From positions 62,001-126,000 of the forward strand of contig JAEUWC010000003.1 of NCBI GenBank assembly GCA_016786465.1: a stretch of DNA of 64,000 nucleotides. The letters are read 5' to 3'. The position numbers and the translations under genes were made by a program. Below the pieces are notes generated by a model. The model did not search any database. It was not told where the DNA came from and saw nothing but the letters and a program-made list of their open reading frames with translations. This stretch comes from Bdellovibrionales bacterium. GTDB lineage: Bacteria; Bdellovibrionota; UBA1018. Shown one piece after another: positions 1 to 7,827 of the stretch (position 1 is its first letter; each line of letters begins with the position of its first letter).

Positions 1-33
1 TACCGAATTTAGAAGGAATGAGACGCTTTGGCC

Positions 34-936
34 ATGAAACTTCACGGCCGAGTGTTTGTGGGAGCATTCGTAGGTTTGGCCTTTTCAACCAGCCTTTTGG
101 CCCAGAAAAGGATCCGCTCGGTGGTTTACGGCGAAGACGACCGCAAAGACGGCGTCGAAGTCCTAGATGCCGGTTGGACGGACTGGCACGACCGAATGAA
201 GTCGGTGGTCAGCCTTTGGCCAAGCCACCAGATCACGATCGACTCTTCGAAGGGTACGGCCAGTTTCGAAACCGAAACCCATCGCAAACGCGAAAAACTT
301 TGCAAGAACGAACCCTTTGCCGGGCAAAAGGTTGGGCCATTTTGTTCAGGATCATTGATTGCCAAGAACCTGATTTTAACGGCCGGTCACTGCGTCGCTA
401 GCCAAAAATCGTGCATGGCAATGTCCTTTGTTTTTGATTACCGAATTGATCAGTGGGGAAGCGTGGGTCCGGAATCAGTTCCTTCGCAGCAGGTCTATGG
501 CTGCAAGAAATTGATTGCTCGTGAAGAAGAAGAAGACGGCGCCGACTACGCGATCATCGAATTAGACCGGGACGTCACGGATCGTCTGCCCGTGACCTTG
601 GAAAAAACCCTGCTGCCAGTGGAAGGCGATCCCGTGGTTTCAATTGGGCACCCGTCTGGACTTCCCGCAAAGCTTGCGGATTCAGCGGCGATTCGGTCGG
701 TCGAAGACAGTTATTTTTTGGCGAACCTAGACACTTTTTACAACAACAGCGGAAGCCCTGTGTTTGACGAAAACACGGGGAATCAGGTGGGGATTTTGGT
801 TCGAGGGGAAAAAGATTTTAAGATGACCTGGAAGGGTTGTCGCGTGATCAACGAATGTGCGGAAGACGAATGCGAAGGGGAAGCAGTAACCCGAATCGAT
901 TACGTGCTTCCCCTTTTAAAGCCTTTCGGAATCTAG
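34..936 (+). CDS. Exported trypsin-like serine protease (S1 family)
   Basis: Predicted periplasmic or secreted endopeptidase. An N-terminal Sec signal peptide (hydrophobic stretch ending SLLAQ) precedes a chymotrypsin-fold domain. The catalytic triad is readable: His119 in TAGHC, Asp171 in DYAIIEL and Ser239 in NNSGSP. The usual GDSGSP is here NNSGSP, as in V8/glutamyl-endopeptidase-like bacterial members. Cysteines near the C-terminus could form disulphides, which fits export. The ATG at 34 gives a normal signal peptide, but a TTG at 28 in the same frame lies closer to the AAGGA at 13-17 and may be the real start. The stop is 3 bp from the convergent next gene. Substrate unknown. Confidence 0.9.
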   Translation: MKLHGRVFVGAFVGLAFSTSLLAQKRIRSVVYGEDDRKDGVEVLDAGWTDWHDRMKSVVSLWPSHQITIDSSKGTASFETETHRKREKLCKNEPFAGQKVGPFCSGSLIAKNLILTAGHCVASQKSCMAMSFVFDYRIDQWGSVGPESVPSQQVYGCKKLIAREEEEDGADYAIIELDRDVTDRLPVTLEKTLLPVEGDPVVSIGHPSGLPAKLADSAAIRSVEDSYFLANLDTFYNNSGSPVFDENTGNQVGILVRGEKDFKMTWKGCRVINECAEDECEGEAVTRIDYVLPLLKPFGI

Positions 937-939
937 GAA

Positions 940-1518
940 TTACAGGCTGAAATTCAATCCGGCTAGGATTTGAACGCCGCCCATCTTGCTGGTTTGTCCA
1001 GCCACCGTGCTGGTGTCCTTCAGGCCAATATTGTAGCGACCATCGATCAAAAGCCCCAAGGTCGGTGCAATGGGAAACCGAAGCGCGCCGCTGAGCGTGG
1101 CGCCAAAGTTCGATTTAATGTCCACGGTGCTTGATCCGCTTCCCGTTACGGTTCCATCGGTCAATGGAAGGTCATAAAAAAGTCCGCCTGCGACCGAAAC
1201 GATAGGAAGAAGCTTGAAGCGCAAAAGAACGGGAATCATCAGCGAATTCCAAGTCGTTTTCGACACGCTTGGAACTTCGACGGTGTAAGGCGTGTAAAGT
1301 GCCCCCACTTCAAAATCAAATCCAGGAAACGCGCCAAAGCTCAATAAGCCACCAAATCCAATTGTTCCCGACGTGGTGGGTAAGGTCACCGGGGCCGGAG
1401 TAATGGATAGAGTCGGAATGTTATACGATCCAACTGCGCTTAGACCAAAAGCGTGCGCGGAGGGAGCGTTTGCTACTGCTGCCACGACGAGAGAAACTGC
1501 GAGAAGCATCTTTTTCAT
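940..1518 (-). CDS. Small outer-membrane beta-barrel-like protein
   Basis: 192 residues with a clear Sec signal peptide (MKKMLLAVS... ending SAHA). The rest alternates polar and hydrophobic residues with frequent Gly, Thr and Ser and ends in a hydrophobic strand with terminal Leu (LNFSL), as in small outer-membrane beta-barrels. No enzyme motif is visible. A good Shine-Dalgarno (AAGAGGA on the minus strand) lies just upstream of the ATG. It is 53 bp downstream of, and co-oriented with, the gene at 1572-2828, so the two may be co-transcribed. The barrel call rests on composition only. Confidence 0.6.
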   Translation of the reverse strand: MKKMLLAVSLVVAAVANAPSAHAFGLSAVGSYNIPTLSITPAPVTLPTTSGTIGFGGLLSFGAFPGFDFEVGALYTPYTVEVPSVSKTTWNSLMIPVLLRFKLLPIVSVAGGLFYDLPLTDGTVTGSGSSTVDIKSNFGATLSGALRFPIAPTLGLLIDGRYNIGLKDTSTVAGQTSKMGGVQILAGLNFSL

Positions 1519-1571
1519 AAAAATCCTCTTATTAAATTATTGAGTTGATGCCTTGGATTCTAGCTGTGGCT

Positions 1572-2828
1572 TCAGACCATGTCCATCCACATCCCATCGA
1601 ACTGGGTCGGAGGCGGTGAGCGGTCTCGATATTTTTGGACATCTTTCACGTTGAAGACGTCTTGGATTTCGTCCAGAAATTGCTTCTCGGTCATTTTGCG
1701 GCCATCGTCATCAAAGTAGCCGATGCGTCGAAACTTCGAGCTGAGGTGCGACATAGGAATCGTGAATTCGTAGACCGTGTAGTAAACGCCACAAACGTTC
1801 TTTTTTTCATCGATCACGTAAATGTCGGTGGCGCGGGTGCAAACCATGTCGCGCGTCCACGGGTTGACCGTTGAATTCCCTGTGCAAAGTACGCGGCCTT
1901 CCTTTTCTTTTGCGCTATCGCATTGGACGCCGATGACTTTTGCAAAAGGGTTGTTGGTAGGAAAAAAGGAAAGGACGTTCAATGCAAAGCTGAACATTCC
2001 CACAGCGGGTTTCAGCACCCCGCCTGCACTTCGTGCTTGCGAGGCCGTGGTTGCTTCGCAAACGGTGGCGGGTTTGATGACAGCGGTGGTCTTTACGGCT
2101 GGACGAAATTTTCCCATCCATTCCTTCAGTCGAGTGTAACCATTACCCTGATTCTTCATCACCTTTTCGTTCTTACTGATGTCGTAACCTTCGTATTCGG
2201 CGGCCTGATCCAGGACTTCTCCCCGAAACTTTTCAAACACAGCGCTTAGGTTTGTGTCTTTCGTCAGGCTGACTGACTTGATTTGTTCCGGTCTGATCTT
2301 GATCTGGTGAGCGGTAGCCATCTTTTGAATTCCGGCGATGGATTCATCAGTTCCCATCGCAAGAAACTTAAAATCGCAGGTCGGACAAGCTTTCGTAAAA
2401 TAGCTTTCCAAAACACTGCTTGCCACACCCATGGATTTTCCCGACGAAACATAATCAATGAAGACGAACTTAGGAGGGGGGGAACCTTGAAGCTTGTGCC
2501 CCAAAAATTGATTGAAATGCCCTTCCAGTTCAAAGGCCAAGGTCGAAAGGTTAGCCGTCTGTGCGGGCTTTAGGTTGTTTAGGCCGCCTAAAGGAAGATT
2601 CAGGGCGCTGTGGCCGCTGGTTTGCAAATAAGCGATCACTGGGGTGGGGCTACGACCGATACCGACAAAGACCGTGTTGGGTTCCGGAAACTTTTTTAGA
2701 ATCTTTTCAGACAGCGTTCGGATGCTGCTGTAATCGGCTTCGGTCAGCACGACTTCGCCGATTTCCACACGCTGGGCGTGTACTGAACCGATGGCTAGCA
2801 AAAATGAAAGGACTAGCTGAATTCCCAA
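1572..2828 (-). CDS. Exported protein of unknown function with a PRTase-like segment
   Basis: 418 residues starting at a TTG, with a signal peptide ending SVHAQ. I do not recognise the family. Residues about 50-150 contain FVGIGRSPTPVIAYL followed by FVFIDYVSSGKSM. This recalls a type I phosphoribosyltransferase layout, in which a strand ending in acidic residues is followed by a small-residue PRPP loop, but the match is weak and the second acidic residue is missing. The C-terminal half contains several cysteines (CEATT, CDSAKEK, CTGN, CTRAT, VCGVYY) that suggest an oxidising compartment. It is divergent from the biosynthetic operon that begins at 2951. The PRTase resemblance is inference only. 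Confidence 0.55.
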   Translation of the reverse strand: MGIQLVLSFLLAIGSVHAQRVEIGEVVLTEADYSSIRTLSEKILKKFPEPNTVFVGIGRSPTPVIAYLQTSGHSALNLPLGGLNNLKPAQTANLSTLAFELEGHFNQFLGHKLQGSPPPKFVFIDYVSSGKSMGVASSVLESYFTKACPTCDFKFLAMGTDESIAGIQKMATAHQIKIRPEQIKSVSLTKDTNLSAVFEKFRGEVLDQAAEYEGYDISKNEKVMKNQGNGYTRLKEWMGKFRPAVKTTAVIKPATVCEATTASQARSAGGVLKPAVGMFSFALNVLSFFPTNNPFAKVIGVQCDSAKEKEGRVLCTGNSTVNPWTRDMVCTRATDIYVIDEKKNVCGVYYTVYEFTIPMSHLSSKFRRIGYFDDDGRKMTEKQFLDEIQDVFNVKDVQKYRDRSPPPTQFDGMWMDMV

Positions 2829-2890
2829 GAGCCCCCCGACAGCACTAGAATACCAGGTCTTTAAGCCCTGTGTAAAAATTAACTATATGG

Positions 2891-2905
2891 AATAATTCAA
2901 TTATT
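2891..2905. promoter_or_regulatory. Perfect 7-1-7 AT-rich palindrome, candidate operator
   Basis: The 122-bp intergenic region 2829-2950 is far more AT-rich than its surroundings and separates divergent genes. It contains the perfect inverted repeat AATAATT-C-AATTATT. It lies 46 bp before the first gene of the biosynthetic operon, where a repressor or activator site would be expected. It does not match the Fur consensus well, and I cannot name a cognate regulator. No convincing Shine-Dalgarno precedes the ATG at 2951. Confidence 0.35.
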
Positions 2906-2950
2906 TCCAATTAGACATACTTGACTAAATTTGTTAAGTATTAGCCCGTC

Positions 2951-3712
2951 ATGGCTCGACCCTTTGAACTTTTACTGAACGGACTATTTCGACTTTTCGT
3001 TCGCGTCGCTTCGCGAATGGATCCGTGGGTGCGTTTTGAAATTCACGATGCCACGCGTGCTCCGCTGCGCGAAAACTTCCTAACGGATCTTGCCCAGTTC
3101 CGTGCGCGCGCCTACCAGAAAAGGCTTCCTCATCTGGCTGAAAAGTTCACCTTGCAGGCCGGCGGCACAGAAGAAAATCACGAAAGCCATTGGGACCTTC
3201 GCAGTATTCACGTGATTGCTCGTCGTCGCTACCCATTCAGCCTAAGTCCATTTCCGCGCGAAGAAAAAATCATCGCTGCTGTTCGTTTCACCCCAGCCCC
3301 TTTTGAAATGAACGACTTTATTGAATTGAACCACGACGAACAGGCGAATCTTGAAAAGGATGCCTTGGAAATCGGCCGCCTGATTTCGAATACTAGAATT
3401 CCCTTCGTGGGTCGTCGCCTTCTTTTCATCGGCGGAGAATACATCTGGTCCAACACCCGTTATCGCGCTTTAGCTGCGATCTGCCGTGCAGAAAAACTTC
3501 CACTTTTTCAAAGTTTTGGTCTGAAGCCCATCAGCGAACCGTTCTGGTTTGACGAAAGAAAAGGCAACTATACGGTGATCTGGGGCGACCTGACTTCGGT
3601 GATTTCCGCCGTGCGTGGTGCATTCAAAAAAAGGCTTCGCGAATACTTTCGCTTTAAGCCAAGACGCGCGCTGCCCGGGTATTCTGGGTCTAAGAAAGGA
3701 AAGTCCGGATGA
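2951..3712 (+). CDS. GNAT-fold acyltransferase-like protein (N-acyl amino acid / autoinducer synthase type)
   Basis: 253 residues, no signal peptide. The middle of the protein has a GNAT/autoinducer-synthase pattern: KIIAAVRFTPAPFE, then ALEIGRLISNTR (an acidic residue followed by G-R-L), and later LPLFQSFGLKPISEPFWF, resembling the closing GF.P segment. Enzymes of this type transfer fatty acyl groups from acyl-ACP or acyl-CoA to amino acids or other amines. First gene of a six-gene run: its stop overlaps the next start by 4 bp (ATGA), so translation is probably coupled. The N-terminus is basic and partly amphipathic, compatible with membrane association. The family call is from pattern only; an unrelated GNAT is possible. 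Confidence 0.5.
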   Translation: MARPFELLLNGLFRLFVRVASRMDPWVRFEIHDATRAPLRENFLTDLAQFRARAYQKRLPHLAEKFTLQAGGTEENHESHWDLRSIHVIARRRYPFSLSPFPREEKIIAAVRFTPAPFEMNDFIELNHDEQANLEKDALEIGRLISNTRIPFVGRRLLFIGGEYIWSNTRYRALAAICRAEKLPLFQSFGLKPISEPFWFDERKGNYTVIWGDLTSVISAVRGAFKKRLREYFRFKPRRALPGYSGSKKGKSG

Positions 3713-4605
3713 AGACCATGCACCGGATCCTTTTTGCAGATTCCCTTTTTTGGCTTTCAAGACCGATCTTGAAGCTCATGGACATTCGTTTTGAACGCGC
3801 CGTGGTTCGCCGAAAAGGGATTCGCTGGTGCCTGGATCTTCGTGAATCCATCGACCTTTCGCTTTTCTTTACCGGCACCTTCGAACCCGACGTTACCCTG
3901 TCTTATCAAAAGATTCTTCGACCCGGTGACCGTGTCCTGGATATCGGAGCAAACTTCGGTGCGCACACTTTGCGTTTCGCCCAAGCGGTGGGTCCGACCG
4001 GTCACGTTGTCGCCTTCGAACCCACGCGGTACGCATTGGATCGCCTTCGCCAGAATCTGGCTTTGAATCCTGAATTTTCTTCGCAGGTTGAAGTTCAGTT
4101 TTCGTTTTTGGGACGCACCCCATCTGCGGAAATTCCAAAAGCTGTCAGTTCCAGCTTTCGTTTGGCCAGCTTTTCTGAATCTGAAGAAAGAAACCCCAAA
4201 GATTTCGGCTTTGCCAAATCCACTGAAGGCGCAGCTTCAACGACGTTGGATCTTTTTACGGCCGGACTGCCCGGTCGTCCTGAAAACGCCATGGACTTCG
4301 TCAAACTGGACGTCGACGGCAATGAAACCGAAGTCATCGCCGGGGCCAGCAGCACTTTGAAGTCGTTGCGACCTGTCTTCTTGGTTGAAATCGCCCCGGG
4401 CCATTTTGAAGATCAGCCTGAACGATTTCACAGCTGGGTTTCTGGAATCCTGTCCCAAGGCTATCGGGTCTACGACTTAAAGTTTCAATCGCTGACGGCT
4501 GAAAGCATCGCCCTTTGGAAGGGGACGCCCTTGGGCGCTTATTCCAACGTCTGGATGGTGCCTGAAGAAAAAATCTGGTCATTCACTGAAAGGGCAAGGT
4601 CATGA
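3709..4605 (+). CDS. FkbM-family SAM-dependent methyltransferase
   Basis: 298 residues. The Rossmann methyltransferase core begins with RVLDIGANFGAHT (SAM-binding motif I, about residues 75-87) and VVAFEPTRYALDRL (motif II, acidic ribose-binding residue). The later FVKLDVDGNETEVIAG and FLVEI stretches are characteristic of FkbM/Methyltransf_21 proteins, which commonly O-methylate sugars, polyketides or lipids. Start and stop overlap both neighbours by 4 bp, indicating a tightly coupled operon. An N-terminal region of about 70 residues precedes the SAM domain. Substrate unknown; from context a lipid or acylated intermediate. Confidence 0.85.
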   Translation: MKTMHRILFADSLFWLSRPILKLMDIRFERAVVRRKGIRWCLDLRESIDLSLFFTGTFEPDVTLSYQKILRPGDRVLDIGANFGAHTLRFAQAVGPTGHVVAFEPTRYALDRLRQNLALNPEFSSQVEVQFSFLGRTPSAEIPKAVSSSFRLASFSESEERNPKDFGFAKSTEGAASTTLDLFTAGLPGRPENAMDFVKLDVDGNETEVIAGASSTLKSLRPVFLVEIAPGHFEDQPERFHSWVSGILSQGYRVYDLKFQSLTAESIALWKGTPLGAYSNVWMVPEEKIWSFTERARS

Positions 4606-5588
4606 AGTCCTACCCGGCTGAACACCAGATCGCTTCCCAGCTTTCGTTGAAGGAATTCAAAACAATTTCTGAAACGCAGATGCAAGGTCTTCGAGAATTC
4701 AGTTCACGCCTTCATCAGTGGCAGAAAAGGCATCCCATCTTGGATGGGTTTCTGACCTTGGCCCCGCTTTTGATTCTTTCGGGCGTTTGGGGTGTCGCGC
4801 TTTCGCTTGGCCTTCACTGGACATTGATGTCTTTGATTCACGGTTTTGTGGCCTATAGCTGGGTCGTGTATTCGCTTCATGAATGCGCGGGCCACGGTGT
4901 TCGAAACGATTCTCTTCGATACTGGATTGGCCAATCGTCGCGCCTTTGGATGGCGGATCCCGAATATTACCGCGAATTTCACCTTTCTCATCACACGAAA
5001 CTAGGCACGAATCAGGACGGAACATTCACCCACGCGGTGGGGACAGTCCGCCTTTTGAAAAGCCTATTGCCCTTTTCCGGAATTCTTTTTCCAAACGACT
5101 ACAAAGTCCACATGGGCGGGCCCAAGACGCGTTCGCAGGTCCTTTCCATGCGCGTGGGCCTGGCGTTTGTCGTCGCCCTTTCGGCGGTGGTTTGTGCGAC
5201 CTATGAAAGTGCGAATGGATTCTGGGTCACCTTGGTTTTTGGACCTTGGGTTTCATTTGTTTTGGATCGACTGCGCGAAAGCATCGAACATCAGCTGATG
5301 CCCCAGGACCGAACCTACGGCGCGCGCGAAATCGGTTGGACGTTTGCAGGACAAATCGTGGCAGGTGGTCCATGGGGTCAGCCTTTTCATTTTACCCATC
5401 ACTTGGCACCGGGTCTGCCCTGGTACCTTCAAGTGATTCTGGCAGGTAAAAGTCGCCGGGCATTGTTGCACGCAGATGCACAGCATCCAGTTTTGACCGG
5501 AAATTCGGCAAAAATGCTGCGCGATTTTGTTGAAAACCAACGCAAGATCTACCGCCAAGAAAGGATTCGAAATGCTCAGGCTTCTTGA
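4602..5588 (+). CDS. Membrane fatty-acid desaturase / hydroxylase family protein
   Basis: 328 residues with hydrophobic segments around 50-90 and 182-222. The three histidine boxes of integral-membrane di-iron desaturases are present: HECAGH (93-98), HLSHH (127-131) and HFTHH (263-267). A further conserved-looking ESIEHQ sits at 226-231. Such enzymes use O2 and electrons to desaturate or hydroxylate acyl chains or carotenoids. It overlaps the previous gene by 4 bp and the next by 17 bp. In this operon it may modify the acyl chain handled by the flanking acyltransferases. Desaturase and hydroxylase activities cannot be told apart from sequence. Confidence 0.88.
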   Translation: MKSYPAEHQIASQLSLKEFKTISETQMQGLREFSSRLHQWQKRHPILDGFLTLAPLLILSGVWGVALSLGLHWTLMSLIHGFVAYSWVVYSLHECAGHGVRNDSLRYWIGQSSRLWMADPEYYREFHLSHHTKLGTNQDGTFTHAVGTVRLLKSLLPFSGILFPNDYKVHMGGPKTRSQVLSMRVGLAFVVALSAVVCATYESANGFWVTLVFGPWVSFVLDRLRESIEHQLMPQDRTYGAREIGWTFAGQIVAGGPWGQPFHFTHHLAPGLPWYLQVILAGKSRRALLHADAQHPVLTGNSAKMLRDFVENQRKIYRQERIRNAQAS

Positions 5589-6213
5589 ATCCTTAACGGC
5601 ATTCTTTGGTGTGATTCACGTTTTTACGACCCTAGCGCTAGGCGTGGTCACGATGCGCGCGCTTGGTTCGCTTTCATTGGCGGGCCTTGTGGGGGCCGCA
5701 TGGCTTTATCTTTTTCCGCCGATTTTGTGGCGAATCGTACGCGTATTCACCGGTAATCCCGTGGGTGCATTTCGTGTTGGAAAAACGGGTAAGCCATCGG
5801 CTTGGGTCGCTTACTACAACCTTCAGTTTCTTTTTACCGTCGCGCCTTGGATTGAAAAATTCCTTCTTTTGATCCCAGGGGCCTATAGCGCGTGGCTTCG
5901 CCTTTGGGGAAGTCAGATTGGTAAGAAAGTGATCTGGACCCCAGGCGTGACGATCGTGGATCGCGGGCACCTGGAAGTTGGCGACTATGCATTTTTTGGA
6001 AACAACAGTTACCTCAGCGCGCACGTCGTATCCCGGCGCGATACCCGCTACATCCTTTACGTAAAAAAGCTTCGGGTCGGAAATCGCGCGTTTGTGGGCG
6101 CTTGGTCGATGCTTGGGCCCGGCGCCAAGGTCCAGGATCACGGTTACACCGAAATCCACAGCGCTATTTATGAAGACCGGACAGGAGTTCAAAATGAAAC
6201 CAAAGTCCACTGA
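5572..6213 (+). CDS. Left-handed beta-helix (hexapeptide) acyltransferase with membrane anchor
   Basis: 213 residues from the ATG at 5572; this start overlaps the upstream stop by 17 bp and removes an implausible extension. Two hydrophobic segments (about 8-28 and 33-55) suggest a membrane anchor. Residues about 118-205 show hexapeptide-repeat character (VIWTPGVTIVDRGHLEVGDYA, LRVGNRAFVGAWSMLGPGAKV), the left-handed beta-helix of bacterial acyl- and acetyltransferases. The repeat domain is short, so oligomers would be needed for a full active site. It probably acylates the operon product, but donor and acceptor are unknown. Confidence 0.7.
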   Translation: MLRLLESLTAFFGVIHVFTTLALGVVTMRALGSLSLAGLVGAAWLYLFPPILWRIVRVFTGNPVGAFRVGKTGKPSAWVAYYNLQFLFTVAPWIEKFLLLIPGAYSAWLRLWGSQIGKKVIWTPGVTIVDRGHLEVGDYAFFGNNSYLSAHVVSRRDTRYILYVKKLRVGNRAFVGAWSMLGPGAKVQDHGYTEIHSAIYEDRTGVQNETKVH

Positions 6214-7108
6214 GCTTTTCGAATCGCTTCGGACCCTAGGACTTCGTCACCGTTCCAGAAACTTGAAAGTGTCGAATCTTTCGCGCGTAGCGTGTGACCA
6301 ACGGATCATCAGTTTGGGTCGCGACGATCGGATGGCCGGCGAAACAAAAAAATCGCACACTTACTGGCCAGCAGAAACGTTTGGACTTCAAAGAAGCGGT
6401 TTGTACCAGTCGCTTTCGGATTCCCAAAAGGCGCGCGTCTTGGAAACGATGTCCCAACTTCGTCTATCTTTGGCTTGGTACATCGAAAAGGTGGGCTTGG
6501 CCTATTGTTCACGCGCGCTTTTGGAATGTGATTCTCACGAAGAAAAGCGCCTTTACGCGTTGATGGCGTCGGACGAAGCCGTTCACCAACGCATGGTGGA
6601 ACATTTCTTGGTCGATGGGGAACCGATCGAAGCCTTGGAAAAGCACCCGCTGCTTCTTTGCATTGCAGACGTGATTCAGAACGCGAAGCCCATGGCCGCC
6701 GTCTACGTGGTCCAGATTCTTTTGGAAGGATTTGGCATGAGCTACTATTCTGCGATGCGGTCGACCTGTGAATCGTCGCTTCTTCGCGGGGTCTTTGACC
6801 AGATTTTGAAAGACGAATCGCGCCACCACGGAGGCGGCTTGGCCCGTTTTGGCAGTAAGGATTTGGATGCCGAAGACCTGCGCGAAATCGAGCATCACAC
6901 GGGCCGTTTGATTCGCGCAATGAGCGGCGTGGGCTTTACAGGAATTGCGATCGAGACCGTCTTGAATCGTCCCCTGACACCGGAAGAAAAAGAAAAGCTT
7001 TTGGAAGAAACGGAATGGAATCGCCAGGCGCCCGTGCGTTTGGCCCAGATCCGAGAACTTTTGAGCCGGCACGAAGTGCCCGGCCTGAACCTAGCGAGGT
7101 CAGTATGA
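6194..7108 (+). CDS. Ferritin-like di-iron oxidase/oxygenase
   Basis: 304 residues from the ATG at 6194, overlapping the upstream stop by 20 bp. The four-helix di-iron signature is readable in order: Glu98 (YIEKVG), Glu128-x2-His131 (DEAVH), Glu178 (LLEGFG) and Glu208-x2-His211 (DESRHH). This E / ExxH / E / ExxH ligand set is that of ferritin-like carboxylate di-iron enzymes (soluble desaturases, AurF-like N-oxygenases, MiaE-like hydroxylases). The exact subfamily is not recognisable, and simple iron storage is unlikely given the length and operon. It is coupled by ATGA to a second, structurally different di-iron oxidase. Confidence 0.8.
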   Translation: MKPKSTELFESLRTLGLRHRSRNLKVSNLSRVACDQRIISLGRDDRMAGETKKSHTYWPAETFGLQRSGLYQSLSDSQKARVLETMSQLRLSLAWYIEKVGLAYCSRALLECDSHEEKRLYALMASDEAVHQRMVEHFLVDGEPIEALEKHPLLLCIADVIQNAKPMAAVYVVQILLEGFGMSYYSAMRSTCESSLLRGVFDQILKDESRHHGGGLARFGSKDLDAEDLREIEHHTGRLIRAMSGVGFTGIAIETVLNRPLTPEEKEKLLEETEWNRQAPVRLAQIRELLSRHEVPGLNLARSV

Positions 7109-7827
7109 GCGCACAAATGGACCGTTTGAAAAAGACATTGAAGGACTTTTTTGCTGAAAAGTCATCCACTTCAAAAATCATGGAAGCGTTCGAGCCAGGA
7201 AAGCCCTTGGATCGCCGGCTTTTCGCCATCTACTTGATCGAAACTTTTCATTACACTAGGCACAATGCCAGAAACCAGGCAGCCGTGGCCATCAACCATG
7301 TCGACTTGGATATTCGCTACATGAAGTACTGCCTAAAGCACGCGCACGAAGAAGCCGGACACGAAATGATGGCTTTTCATGATCTGAAGTCCCTGGGCTA
7401 CAAAGGAACCGTCGAAAAGCTTCCAGAACCACTGCCGCAGACACAGACCCTAATTGGGTACCTGTACCATGTTTCAAAGACGGGGAATCCTTTGGCGCGT
7501 CTAGGTTACAGCTTTTGGGCCGAACGTTCGTATCAGTACATCGAGCCCATGCTTGGAGCGATTCGCGACGAGTTTGGAATCAAAAAAGGAGGAATGACCT
7601 TTTTTGATGAACATTCCGATATCGACACCAAGCATGCCGCCGAAGTCGAAGAAGTGATCGAGCGCACTTGCAAAACCGACGAAGACTGGAAGGCCATAGA
7701 AGATTGCATGATCATGAGCCTGAAATTGACAGGCCTGATGATGAAAACCGTTTATGAAGAATTCCTGCTTCTTCAACAAGGCAAGAGCGATCGTTACGCA
7801 TTCCTAAACGAGTCCATCCAAAAATGA
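7105..7827 (+). CDS. Haem-oxygenase-like di-iron oxidase (HDO family)
   Basis: 240 residues, alpha-helical, TenA/PqqC-like fold family. The HDO ligand pattern is complete: Glu83-x2-His86 (EEAGH), Glu140 (FWAERSY), then His170-x3-Asp174-x2-His177 (HSDIDTKH). The same arrangement is used by UndA (fatty-acid decarboxylation to terminal alkenes), SznF and BesC, all O2-dependent di-iron oxidases. Its ATG overlaps the previous stop (ATGA). The C-terminus overlaps the convergent E2-like gene by 34 bp. The reaction is unknown; oxidative cleavage or decarboxylation of an acyl or amino substrate is plausible from the family. Confidence 0.85.
   Translation: MSAQMDRLKKTLKDFFAEKSSTSKIMEAFEPGKPLDRRLFAIYLIETFHYTRHNARNQAAVAINHVDLDIRYMKYCLKHAHEEAGHEMMAFHDLKSLGYKGTVEKLPEPLPQTQTLIGYLYHVSKTGNPLARLGYSFWAERSYQYIEPMLGAIRDEFGIKKGGMTFFDEHSDIDTKHAAEVEEVIERTCKTDEDWKAIEDCMIMSLKLTGLMMKTVYEEFLLLQQGKSDRYAFLNESIQK

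Noticed and set aside
6309-6920. 203-codon antisense frame within the ferritin-like gene
   Set aside because: Basic, low-complexity translation with no motif, while the plus-strand gene shows a complete di-iron ligand set.
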